Source: Chloroflexota bacterium (GTDB lineage Bacteria; Chloroflexota; Anaerolineae; Aggregatilineales; J027). From it: 64,000 bases of DNA. The stretch's first letter is position 1. The number at the start of each line of letters is the position of its first letter. A program made the position numbers and the translations under genes. Positions 9,674 through 17,913 of the stretch are shown in pieces. Under the pieces are notes generated by a model. That model had not been told where the DNA came from. It searched no databases and saw nothing but the letters and a program-made list of their open reading frames with translations. The stretch is from NCBI GenBank assembly GCA_013112715.1, contig JABFGB010000022.1:1-64000 (forward strand), in the 5' to 3' direction.

Positions 9674-10690
9674 ATGCGAAAAAAATTACCTCTATCCCAT
9701 ATCCCGACCAGTATTTTGGTGCTGGTTGGGATTCGACTTTTGGTGGTGGCCTGCGAGCCATTAGCCCCCGATGATCAGAGTCAACAGGTCATTGTTGTGA
9801 CGGCCACTCCGTTGCCATCCCCACGACCAAGCGCCACCCCACCATTTGTGACACCACTGCCGACCCGTGTCGAAGCAACCGTTACCCCTACGATTGCAAC
9901 ACGCCCGACGGTGAGCCTCCCCCCCTGTGAGGAAACCGAGGGCCGGGTGTTGGATGCCACCTTTACCAGCACCATCATGGAAAATGATGTGCCCTATCGC
10001 GTGTATCTGCCCCCCTGTTTTTTTATCACCGGACAGCGCTATCCCTATGTGATTTTGCTACATGGCTCAACCTTCGATCAAACCCAATGGACGGATGGCT
10101 TGGACGTACAAACGGTTATGGACGAGCAGTTGGCGGATCCACTGAACCCCCTGCCGCCAATGGTCTTGATTATGCCCTATGGCGATTATCTGATGCAGGA
10201 AAATATTTTTGACGAAGGCGCGTCCTATGAAAATGTCATTTTGGACGAACTCATCCCAACCGTCGAAAGCCAATATTGCCTATGGTCAGAGCGCGAGGGT
10301 GGGGCGATTGGCGGGATTTCGCGCGGCGGCTTTTGGGCGGTCAGCATGGCGTTTCGACATCAAGACCTATTTTCAGCGGTGGGGGGGCATAGCCCAGTTT
10401 TTGATGCTGACCTTGCCCCGCCTCTCTATGACCCACTGCAATTGGCCGAAACCATCCCGCCGACGACCCAACTGCGGATTTATCTGGATGTGACTCAATC
10501 TGATGTGGCCGAACCTAATGTGACGACGGTCTCGAATATTTTGCGCTTAAATGGCGTCGAGCATACCTATGAAATCAGCCCGACGGGCGATCATGATAAT
10601 GAATATTGGGCGGGGCATGTATTGGATTATCTGATGTTCTATGGGCAAGATTGGCCGCGTAATGCTACCGAACTGCCGAGTTGTTTTTAG
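9674..10690 (+). CDS. Esterase lipoprotein, alpha/beta hydrolase (EstD/PHB depolymerase-like)
   Basis: A secreted, lipid-anchored esterase of 338 residues. The signal ends in the lipobox VVAC with Cys27. A Thr/Pro linker (about 40-80) leads to an alpha/beta hydrolase. The oxyanion segment is YVILLHGS (125-132), the nucleophile elbow GGISRGG has Ser216, Asp271 is the likely acid (in YLDVTQSD), and His307 lies in TGDHDNEYW. These residues recur in the PPC-esterase two genes downstream, so the two are paralogues. The substrate is unknown; related enzymes act on carboxylic esters such as feruloyl or trehalose-mycolyl esters. Confidence 0.82.
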   Translation: MRKKLPLSHIPTSILVLVGIRLLVVACEPLAPDDQSQQVIVVTATPLPSPRPSATPPFVTPLPTRVEATVTPTIATRPTVSLPPCEETEGRVLDATFTSTIMENDVPYRVYLPPCFFITGQRYPYVILLHGSTFDQTQWTDGLDVQTVMDEQLADPLNPLPPMVLIMPYGDYLMQENIFDEGASYENVILDELIPTVESQYCLWSEREGGAIGGISRGGFWAVSMAFRHQDLFSAVGGHSPVFDADLAPPLYDPLQLAETIPPTTQLRIYLDVTQSDVAEPNVTTVSNILRLNGVEHTYEISPTGDHDNEYWAGHVLDYLMFYGQDWPRNATELPSCF

Positions 10691-10699
10691 GATCATCAG

Positions 10700-11053
10700 A
10701 TGTTGACCATACAGGAAGCTGACTATCAACTCCTCATTTTCACAGGGCCTGATCCCCTTGACCCCCAAGATGATAATGTGGATGTTGAGGTTGTTTTTCC
10801 AAATGGCGAACGATATGTTGCGACATTCTTTACACTCAAGAATCTGGAAACGATTATGAATCGTCATGCTGAAAGTGGTGAATGTAACAACGGCAAATAT
10901 TTATGGGCCGCCGATATGGTCATTGTTCGTGAACTGACCACAGAAACCGTTCGGGAAACAGTGGCCTGCTTAGTTCTTGATGGTGAATTAAAATCCGCTT
11001 TTTCACTTGCCTCCGATGTAGTGGAAACTCTATCGAATCAATCTACAGAGTAA
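10700..11053 (+). CDS. Hypothetical protein between two esterases
   Basis: A 117-residue soluble protein that I do not recognise. It starts 9 bases after the esterase stop and ends 8 before the next gene, so it belongs to the operon. It has no signal peptide, unlike its neighbours, so it is probably cytoplasmic. A beta-rich N-terminus (DYQLLIFTGPDPLD, VDVEVVFPNGERYVATFF) is followed by alpha/beta segments. It could be a small regulatory or immunity-like partner, but nothing in the sequence proves that. Confidence 0.65.
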   Translation: MLTIQEADYQLLIFTGPDPLDPQDDNVDVEVVFPNGERYVATFFTLKNLETIMNRHAESGECNNGKYLWAADMVIVRELTTETVRETVACLVLDGELKSAFSLASDVVETLSNQSTE

Positions 11054-11061
11054 GCAGGTAT

Positions 11062-12264
11062 ATGAAAATCGTTGAAAAGGTTGTTTTAGTTGCAGTTGTC
11101 ATTATAGTTCTAGCGCTTCCGTTCAAGACCTATGCCCGCCAAAATGGGGGTGGGGTAATCCAAATGGGTGAGACCATCGCGGCGGATTTGGCATCGGGTG
11201 AAACCGACATATGGACGTTTACAGGTCGTCATGGGCAGATGGTCACGATCTCAATGGAGCGTTTCCCCGCTGACCAAGCCGATACCCTTGACCCATATGT
11301 GGATCTGTATGGCCCGGACGGCGCACTCATCGCCTCGGATGACGACAGCGGCCCGGGCAAAGATGCGCTGATTTTGGGCGTTACCCTGCCCGCCGATGGG
11401 AATTATTCCATTCAATTAAGCAGTTTTGACGATTTCAGCCCCGGCATTTACCAGATTGCGTTGGCGGAAAATGTTTTGCCAGAGGGGTGTACCTCGCTGC
11501 AAGGCACGATGGTTCAAGTGGATCCTTGGTACAGCGCCATCGCCCGCGAAAATCTACGCTATCGGGTTTATTTGCCGCCCTGTTATCAAACCAGCGCTGT
11601 CAAGTATCCGTATGTGCTGCTGATGCACGGCTCGAATACCGATGATTCGCATTTTGACCGTTTAGAAATGGACGAGGCCCTTACCCGCGATATAGCGTTG
11701 GGTCGCCTGCCCCCAATGGCGTTGGTGCTGCCCTTTGGCGGCGTGATGGCAAATACGAATGTCTTTTGGATTGACGGATCATACGAATACGTGATTTTGA
11801 ACGAACTCATGCCGCTCGTCGAAAGTACCTACTGTCTACAAAATACACCAGAAGGACGGGCGATTGGTGGGATTTCACGCGGCGGTTTCTGGGCCTATCT
11901 CATCGGCCTGCGCCACCCCGAACTATTTACCGCTGTTGGTGGACATAGCCCCTTTTTCGATTTGTACCACGCCCCTGATACCCATAATCCCTTGGCGCTT
12001 GCCCTCACCGTTGAATGGCCTGCCAATGCTCCCCGTCTCTATATGGATCGGGGTAAGGATGATTATGCCCAAGTGAATATTGATTTGATTGCGCAGCGCT
12101 TGACCGAACATGGCATTCCTTTTACCTATGTACTGCACCCGACGGGTGAACACCGCGATGAATATTGGGGGGCGCATGTCGAAGCATATTTGATGTTTTA
12201 TGCTGAGACATGGGATGCCAGTACCTATCCTCCGTGTGATTTGCCCAATGGTGGGTTGAATTAG
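11062..12264 (+). CDS. Secreted PPC-domain esterase
   Basis: A 400-residue exported protein. It has a signal peptide (about 1-25), then one PPC (pre-peptidase C-terminal) beta-sandwich at 33-135 with the typical DPYVDLYGPDG, SDDDSG and GNYSIQL segments. An alpha/beta hydrolase follows at about 143-385. The catalytic set is Ser272 in GGISRGG, His364 in TGEHRDEYW, and an Asp near 329-334. It is a paralogue of the lipoprotein esterase at 9674 with the linker replaced by a PPC domain. PPC domains usually sit C-terminal to secreted peptidases, so an N-terminal PPC on an esterase is less common. Confidence 0.82.
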   Translation: MKIVEKVVLVAVVIIVLALPFKTYARQNGGGVIQMGETIAADLASGETDIWTFTGRHGQMVTISMERFPADQADTLDPYVDLYGPDGALIASDDDSGPGKDALILGVTLPADGNYSIQLSSFDDFSPGIYQIALAENVLPEGCTSLQGTMVQVDPWYSAIARENLRYRVYLPPCYQTSAVKYPYVLLMHGSNTDDSHFDRLEMDEALTRDIALGRLPPMALVLPFGGVMANTNVFWIDGSYEYVILNELMPLVESTYCLQNTPEGRAIGGISRGGFWAYLIGLRHPELFTAVGGHSPFFDLYHAPDTHNPLALALTVEWPANAPRLYMDRGKDDYAQVNIDLIAQRLTEHGIPFTYVLHPTGEHRDEYWGAHVEAYLMFYAETWDASTYPPCDLPNGGLN

Positions 12265-12278
12265 AAAGAGTCGTTTGC

Positions 12279-13991
12279 ATGAGAGTGTTTTACCGCTTTG
12301 CGATTTTTGCCTGCGTACTGACGACCCTCTTGATTTTTGTGCCCTTTGCAGCCGCACAGGATGATCTAAATTTGCCCTTGAATAACCCCACTGCCGGAAC
12401 GCTTACCGCAGCCGTGCCGCAGCAAACATGGCGTTTTCAGATCGGGCAGGCTCAAACCCTTAGCTTGGATGTTGCCCGCAGCACGGGCAATTCGGTGCTG
12501 ATTGTGATTCTCAATCAGATGAACAGTGCCGATACGCCGCTGCAAATCATCAAAGCGCGGGGGGATACCACCGGACGGGTCTACATTCCCCAACTCTATC
12601 TGGAAGCCGGAAGTTATGCGCTGACAGTGACAGGTGATTTGGTGGCGGTAGGTGGTGAGACGGTTGATTATTATATTTTGCTGGCGACGGTGGGATCCCC
12701 GATTGCCCCAACCGCTGACGTGGCAACCTTTACGCCTAGCCCGACGGCGAATCGTACTGCTACCCCAATCCCCTCTAATAATGCGACTCAGATTGCCGAA
12801 GATGAGGTGGGTATATCCGGTTTTAAATTGATTGAATCGGGTGAGGCGCTCGAATTTGGTGAAATGCGCGAAGGGATATTTGAACAGGAAGGCGATATCC
12901 ATCAATTTACCTTTTTTGGTACGACGGACATGGTGGTAACGCTAAGTTTTAGCCGGATGGATGAAGAGGCGACATTTGACCCCTATCTGCGTCTGCAGGC
13001 CCCTGATGGCACCATCATCGCCGAAGATGATGACATCGTACCAACCACACTCGATTCAGTCATTAACAGTGTCATTTTGCCAGCCGATGGGACATATACT
13101 GTTTATGCCGGAAGCGCTACCGGATTTGGTGTAGGGAGCTATCTAATCGGGATTGGTATAGGCGTTACCGTCGCGGATGTCGAACGTGGCACACTCGCCC
13201 CTGATTTCACGCAAACCGCCACCCTCGAATTTTATGGCGCACGAGATCGTTGGTTAATTGGCTTGCAAGCAGGAGATGTCGTCACCATTTATCTCAAGCG
13301 GGTAGACAATACGACAACCTTTGACCCGATGGTGGAGTTGGTCGCACCGGGGGGCGAATCATTAGCCTTTGATGATGATAGCGGTGGCGATAACAATGCG
13401 TTGATTACCGATCTGACGGTTACAGAAACCGGACTGTATAGCATCCATGTGGCCGGGTTTGGCAACAGTGAATTGGGGACATATGAACTGCGCTGGTCAC
13501 GCGAAACCGCCACCCCTGCCATTCCATCAACTCCATCCCTATCGCCCAGCGCGACCACCCGTCTCTTGCCAAGTTCAACCCCGACCCCAACGACTTCTAA
13601 TGTGTCCCAACTTCCTAGCCCACAGGCCACCCCGATATTGGTTAGTCCTACTGCGACGGTTTTTGCGACGGTTGCAGCGGTTTTACCTCCGGCGGGTTCG
13701 GAACGGGGCAGTGTGAGCGAAGGCGGGGTCTTTGAACGTCAGATTGATATTCCCGCTGGCGACAGTCTATTGGTATTTGTCGAAGGCTATTGGAGTTTTG
13801 ATGCGATTTTGGAGTTGGTTGATCCCTCTGGGGTAGTGATCGAAATGGTGGATGATGTCGGGTTCAACACCACCTTTGACCGTAACCCGCGTCTGACCGT
13901 TATTATTCCAGTCGAAGGGCGCTATGTGCTGCGTGTTTATGGATATGAAGGTAGTGCCGGAGAATTTAGCCTTAACTGGCGTGTACAATAG
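12279..13991 (+). CDS. Secreted multi-PPC-domain protein
   Basis: A 570-residue exported protein made of beta-sandwich repeats with no catalytic domain. Signal peptide 1-26. A first PPC-like unit spans 31-137, followed by a T/P linker at 143-170. Two clear PPC units lie at 190-292 (DPYLRLQAPDGT, AEDDD, GTYTVYAG) and 302-406 (FDPMVELVAPGGE, FDDDSGG). A long Ser/Thr/Pro linker at 410-465 leads to a fourth unit at 476-569. It probably binds or displays surface glycan, or stabilises the neighbouring esterases outside the cell. It starts 14 bases after the PPC-esterase. Confidence 0.8.
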   Translation: MRVFYRFAIFACVLTTLLIFVPFAAAQDDLNLPLNNPTAGTLTAAVPQQTWRFQIGQAQTLSLDVARSTGNSVLIVILNQMNSADTPLQIIKARGDTTGRVYIPQLYLEAGSYALTVTGDLVAVGGETVDYYILLATVGSPIAPTADVATFTPSPTANRTATPIPSNNATQIAEDEVGISGFKLIESGEALEFGEMREGIFEQEGDIHQFTFFGTTDMVVTLSFSRMDEEATFDPYLRLQAPDGTIIAEDDDIVPTTLDSVINSVILPADGTYTVYAGSATGFGVGSYLIGIGIGVTVADVERGTLAPDFTQTATLEFYGARDRWLIGLQAGDVVTIYLKRVDNTTTFDPMVELVAPGGESLAFDDDSGGDNNALITDLTVTETGLYSIHVAGFGNSELGTYELRWSRETATPAIPSTPSLSPSATTRLLPSSTPTPTTSNVSQLPSPQATPILVSPTATVFATVAAVLPPAGSERGSVSEGGVFERQIDIPAGDSLLVFVEGYWSFDAILELVDPSGVVIEMVDDVGFNTTFDRNPRLTVIIPVEGRYVLRVYGYEGSAGEFSLNWRVQ

Positions 13992-14042
13992 TGTTACTAT
14001 AAATGCACCGTCCTTATCCATCAACGGAAATACATATCTCCT

Positions 14043-15899
14043 ATGAAAACCCCATGTCGCCGCCTCACAGCATTCCTTAGCCTGTTGCTTATTGTTGGAC
14101 TGTTGTCGTCATGGGTGGTTAGTGGTTCGCTTTATGCCCAAGATGGGATTCAGCTTGTCCCTAATCAAATGGTGACAGGGACGATTGATACCCCCGGTCA
14201 GGAAAACGAATACTTTTACGATGGAACGGGCGGCACGGACATTGAAATCGAAGTGCAGGCCGCCGCTGGTTCTCAACTTGTGCCATCCGTTGCCCTAGAG
14301 GATATTGAGGGCAACATTTTGGCGTCGGAGGCTCGTTCGCGCAGTGCCGTGATTGCGATTACCCTGCCTGCCACCTCGACTTATCGGGTGCTGGTAGGGG
14401 GTAGTGGTGATTCGACAGGCGCTTATCAATTGGAACTACGGGTTGAAGAGACCACCACCAACATTCCATCCGGCCCTGCCCAACTGCCGACCAGTACCTT
14501 AAATTTTCCCACCCCGACTCCAGAGGGCACGCTTGCCCCTACGCGCATTCCCCCCGGTGTTAGCCGCACGGGTCGCCCGATTCAACTCAACAGCACGGTG
14601 GAGGGCTATTTAGCGGTAGGCCGTTGGGATGTATGGCAGTTTGACGCCGAAGCGGGTCAGGTCGTCACCATTGAATTGACCTCTACTGATTTTGACCCCT
14701 ATTTGGAATTGTATGAGCCGTCCGACACCACCGTGCCTTTTATCGCCGATGATGATGGCGGGCGTGGCACAAATTCCCTGATCTATAACACCCAACTCCT
14801 CATGTCGGGGACGTATCAGATTTATGTCCATTCATTTGAAGATTCCAGCAGTGGGGCGTATGAGTTGTCACTGTTTGAAGGTACAGGCACGGTCGTCTCG
14901 GTAGAAAACAGCACACCTCTGCCTTTTGGAGAGACTGTGATTGGAACCCTCACCACGCCGGAAGCCGCCTATTATTTTGAAGGAACGGCGGGGCAGCAAA
15001 TCAGTCTATTTTTAACCTCCTCCCAGTTTGATACCTACCTTGAACTGCTTGATGCTGAAGGCACGTTGGTTGGGGAAAATGACGATGATGGACGCACCAC
15101 CAACTCAGCTTTAAATCTTGAACTCCCTGACGATGGGATATTTTTCGTTCTGGTTTCGGCCTATGAAACGCTGATTGCAGGCGAGTTTGAGTTAGAACTC
15201 TATGCACTCGATTCGATTGAATCCCCCGGCGGTACACTCGACATCGGGCAGACCGCCAAAGCCCGCCTTTTGCCAGAGACGGCGGCCACTTGGACATTTC
15301 AAGCAACCGCCGGGCAAATCATCAGCATATCCGCCATGCCACAAAACCCCACCGAACAGTTGGATTTGTTTGTGGATTTGATGGATGCCGACGGGCGTGT
15401 ATTGATTTCTGATGACGATTCCGGTTTGGGATTAAGCCCACAAATTACCGATTATCCACTGCCCATCGCCGGTGAATATGCAGTGCGTGTACGTGAAGCC
15501 TCCGCCACGATTGGTGGACGCTATCTATTGGCACTAGCGGAGGGCCGGGTCTATTTTTCGCCATTGGGGGTGCCTGCTGGCGTCGTTGTTTTGCAAGATG
15601 GCTCGGCTTGGGTGGCTGGGGCTATGGATGATACCATTCAGGCCTATGCCCTGTGGGTAATTCCCGTGATCGAAGGTCAACAATTGAATATCCAAACACT
15701 GACCGCCCTTGAGGGCAGCAATTTCCCCGGCGATTTTGAAATGCGCCTATTTGATACCGACTGGGATTTGGCTGCGGAATCAGTAAATGGGGTCTTGGAT
15801 TTACAGCGGATTCAACCCCCCAGCGATTATCTGCTGTTAGTCCATTTTCGTGGGATTGGTGAACAGCCGTATCAATTGGTATTCACCACATCCCCATAA
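14043..15899 (+). CDS. Secreted multi-PPC-domain protein
   Basis: A 618-residue exported protein built like its upstream neighbour. Signal peptide to about residue 33 (SLYAQ). PPC-like units are at 40-134, 185-280 (DPYLELYEPSD, ADDDGG), 298-388 (DTYLELLDAEG, ENDDDG) and 398-500 (DLFVDLMDADG, SDDDSG). A degenerate fifth unit is at 515-616. A T/P linker (148-172) separates the first two. The acidic DDD-G turns may bind calcium, as proposed for some PPC domains. No enzyme domain is present. It is the last member of the operon, 17 bases before the pseudouridine synthase. Confidence 0.8.
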   Translation: MKTPCRRLTAFLSLLLIVGLLSSWVVSGSLYAQDGIQLVPNQMVTGTIDTPGQENEYFYDGTGGTDIEIEVQAAAGSQLVPSVALEDIEGNILASEARSRSAVIAITLPATSTYRVLVGGSGDSTGAYQLELRVEETTTNIPSGPAQLPTSTLNFPTPTPEGTLAPTRIPPGVSRTGRPIQLNSTVEGYLAVGRWDVWQFDAEAGQVVTIELTSTDFDPYLELYEPSDTTVPFIADDDGGRGTNSLIYNTQLLMSGTYQIYVHSFEDSSSGAYELSLFEGTGTVVSVENSTPLPFGETVIGTLTTPEAAYYFEGTAGQQISLFLTSSQFDTYLELLDAEGTLVGENDDDGRTTNSALNLELPDDGIFFVLVSAYETLIAGEFELELYALDSIESPGGTLDIGQTAKARLLPETAATWTFQATAGQIISISAMPQNPTEQLDLFVDLMDADGRVLISDDDSGLGLSPQITDYPLPIAGEYAVRVREASATIGGRYLLALAEGRVYFSPLGVPAGVVVLQDGSAWVAGAMDDTIQAYALWVIPVIEGQQLNIQTLTALEGSNFPGDFEMRLFDTDWDLAAESVNGVLDLQRIQPPSDYLLLVHFRGIGEQPYQLVFTTSP

Positions 15900-15916
15900 G
15901 TAATTGAGGAATAGCA

Positions 15917-16783
15917 ATGGAAGAACGTATTCAAAAACTCATCGCGCAGGCGGGCATCGCATCGCGCCGTGCTGCCGAAGAAATGATTGTTCAGGGGCGT
16001 GTGTCGGTTAACGGTACAGTTGCCATACTCGGACAAAAAGCCGACCCCGAAACGGATGTTATCAAAGTAGATGGCAAAGCGCTGCCCCGACCCGAAAAAC
16101 ATCGTTATGTCATCGTACACAAACCGCGTGGGTATATTTCCTCCACCGTCGAAGATGAGCAGATTTATGTGCCGACGGTCTTGGAATTGGTTAACAGCGA
16201 CGTTCGCCTCTATCCGGTAGGGCGTTTGGACGTCAACAGCGAAGGATTGGTGCTGCTGACCAATGATGGCGAACTCACCAATCGGCTGACGCATCCGCGT
16301 TATGGACACGAGAAGACTTATAAGGTGCTGCTGGAAGGCCATGTCAACGATGAAAAACTGAATCGCTGGCGCAGCGGCATAACCCTACCGGATGGGTTCC
16401 GCACCGGCCCGGCCAAAGTGATTCTGTTGGAAGGTTCACGCGATGGCACGTGGGTGCGGGTTGTCTTGCGTGAAGGCCATAAACGCCAGATTCGTGAGAT
16501 TGCCGATTTGTTGGGCCATCCCGCCAAACGCATTATCCGTACCCATATTGGCTCATTGGCGCTGGGTGATTTACCCCCCGGCAAATGGCGTGAACTCACC
16601 CATGATGAAGTCAAGGCTCTACGTGATAATGCCGGAATTGGCAAACAGCGTCGGCCCAATCAGCAGCGATCTTCCGCCGCCAAACCGGAAGGTCAACGAT
16701 CAAGCCGCCGCTCTTTGGATGGGGAGCGTCCATCTCGTCCATCATCCCGTACTACACCACGTCGCCCCCGCCGAGATAAATAA
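15917..16783 (+). CDS. rluB: rRNA pseudouridine synthase, RsuA/RluB family
   Basis: Converts a specific uridine of ribosomal RNA to pseudouridine. An S4 RNA-binding domain occupies about 1-60 (RIQKLIAQAGIASRRAAEEM). The catalytic domain follows with GRLDVNSEGLVLLTNDGEL, where Asp105 is the catalytic Asp, and later GHKRQIREIADLLGHP. The last 45 residues are a basic, Ser/Arg/Pro-rich tail, common in this family and probably an RNA contact. RluB/RsuA choice cannot be settled by eye; the tail favours RluB-type. A plsC-like gene follows after 5 bases. Confidence 0.88.
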   Translation: MEERIQKLIAQAGIASRRAAEEMIVQGRVSVNGTVAILGQKADPETDVIKVDGKALPRPEKHRYVIVHKPRGYISSTVEDEQIYVPTVLELVNSDVRLYPVGRLDVNSEGLVLLTNDGELTNRLTHPRYGHEKTYKVLLEGHVNDEKLNRWRSGITLPDGFRTGPAKVILLEGSRDGTWVRVVLREGHKRQIREIADLLGHPAKRIIRTHIGSLALGDLPPGKWRELTHDEVKALRDNAGIGKQRRPNQQRSSAAKPEGQRSSRRSLDGERPSRPSSRTTPRRPRRDK

Positions 16784-16788
16784 AAAAT

Positions 16789-17523
16789 ATGAGTACCGAC
16801 GTATCCGTATCCCCCCAAACCGATATTGTTCAACAGCAGGTTCACTATGGCTGGCGGCGCAAATTGATGCGCGATTGGCTGCTCCGTCCAATCGGCTTTC
16901 GTGTGATTGTGCGCCCGACCATCTTTGGGACAGAATATGTTCCCGCCAGCGGCCCAACCCTGTTGGTCATGAACCATATCGGCTTTCCTGATCCAGTGGT
17001 GGTAACAGGGGCGGTCACATCGCGCTATGTCATCCCAATGTCCAAAATCGAAAATTTCAATTCGCCCTTTATCGGCTTTCTGGCACGGGCATGGGGGGCG
17101 TATCCGGTAGATCGGGATAAAGTGGATCGGCAGGCGCTTGAAAACACGATTGCTCTGTTAAAAGCGGGCCATTGTGTTTTGATTGCCCCGGAAGGCACAC
17201 GCCAACAGGCTATGATTGAAGCCAAAGAAGGGTTCACTTATGTTGCAGTTAAATCCGGCGCGACGGTTGTGCCGATTGGCTTGGAAGGGACACATTTGGT
17301 TGGCAGCAATATGAAACGGCTGCGGCGTACCCCGATTGAGATTCGTTTTGGGCCAGCCTTCCGCTTTAAGACGGGGGGGCGTTCACATGTGCCGCGTCCT
17401 GAGATGCGCCAGATGACCCAAGAGGCGATGTATCAATTGGCCCAGTTGGTCAATCCCGAACGGCGCGGTTTTTATACCGATCTATCGCAGGCTACGACGG
17501 AAACATTGGAATTCGTATCGTGA
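16789..17523 (+). CDS. plsC: 1-acyl-sn-glycerol-3-phosphate acyltransferase (PlsC family)
   Basis: Transfers an acyl group to lysophosphatidic acid in phospholipid synthesis, at the inner membrane face. The 244 residues hold the family's motif I as NHIGFPD (62-68, HX4D) and motif III as APEGTR (133-138). A Gly/Pro-rich segment near FIGFLARAWGAYPVDR sits where motif II lies. The gene starts 5 bases after the pseudouridine synthase, so they share a transcript. Other members acylate other lysolipids, so the exact acceptor is inferred. Confidence 0.85.
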   Translation: MSTDVSVSPQTDIVQQQVHYGWRRKLMRDWLLRPIGFRVIVRPTIFGTEYVPASGPTLLVMNHIGFPDPVVVTGAVTSRYVIPMSKIENFNSPFIGFLARAWGAYPVDRDKVDRQALENTIALLKAGHCVLIAPEGTRQQAMIEAKEGFTYVAVKSGATVVPIGLEGTHLVGSNMKRLRRTPIEIRFGPAFRFKTGGRSHVPRPEMRQMTQEAMYQLAQLVNPERRGFYTDLSQATTETLEFVS

Positions 17524-17532
17524 AAATTGCCC

Positions 17533-17561
17533 ATGACAAATTTTGCGTAACCGGGTATCAT
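17533..17561 (+). promoter_or_regulatory. Promoter of glmS leader
   Basis: ATGACA (17533-17538, five of six to consensus) and TATCAT (17556-17561) with a 17-bp spacer. It lies just after the plsC stop and would start an RNA near 17568, about 60 bases before the ribozyme cleavage site. Confidence 0.55.
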
Positions 17562-17591
17562 GTGACTTATCGTATCCAAAAAAGATGAAAG

Positions 17592-17790
17592 GAAGGCCGT
17601 CGAGCGAAAACAGTCTGAGGGGATAATAGCGCATGGCCTGTGCGTAAACTTCACTTCACAGGTGACGAGGTAACGGTTCCTGCCGAGGGGCAGTGCTAAC
17701 CCTGTAACAAGGGGAAAATCGAGGTTTCAGCGGATGCCGTTCGGGGTAAATCATCACTACTCCGGTTACTCCCCACACAACAAGCAGGTT
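17592..17790 (+). ncRNA. glmS ribozyme (GlcN6P-responsive self-cleaving leader)
   Basis: The 390-base space before glmS contains conserved glmS-ribozyme blocks in order. AGCGC (17628-17632) gives cleavage between A17628 and G17629. CCTGTG/CACAGG (17637-17642/17657-17662) forms P1. GACGAGG (17664-17670), ATCGA (17718-17722) and GCGGATGCC (17730-17738) follow. A GGGGTAA/TTACTCC arm downstream fits a P4-type stem. In the family, glucosamine-6-phosphate acts as cofactor for cleavage and lowers glmS mRNA. The segment between GACGAGG and ATCGA is enlarged and has two extra small hairpins (CTGCC/GGCAG and CCCT/AGGG). The rest of the leader, to 17913, shows nothing clear except the ribosome binding site. 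Confidence 0.8.
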
Positions 17791-17913
17791 TTTTCATAAA
17801 CCCCACTGGTGACAGCGGGACAACTCCGCCTGCCGTGATGAGGCTCTAGGTATTTTTGCCCAGAGAGCATATCTATTTGCGTTCCTCAAAATCAAATAGG
17901 AGGCTATTAGGCC

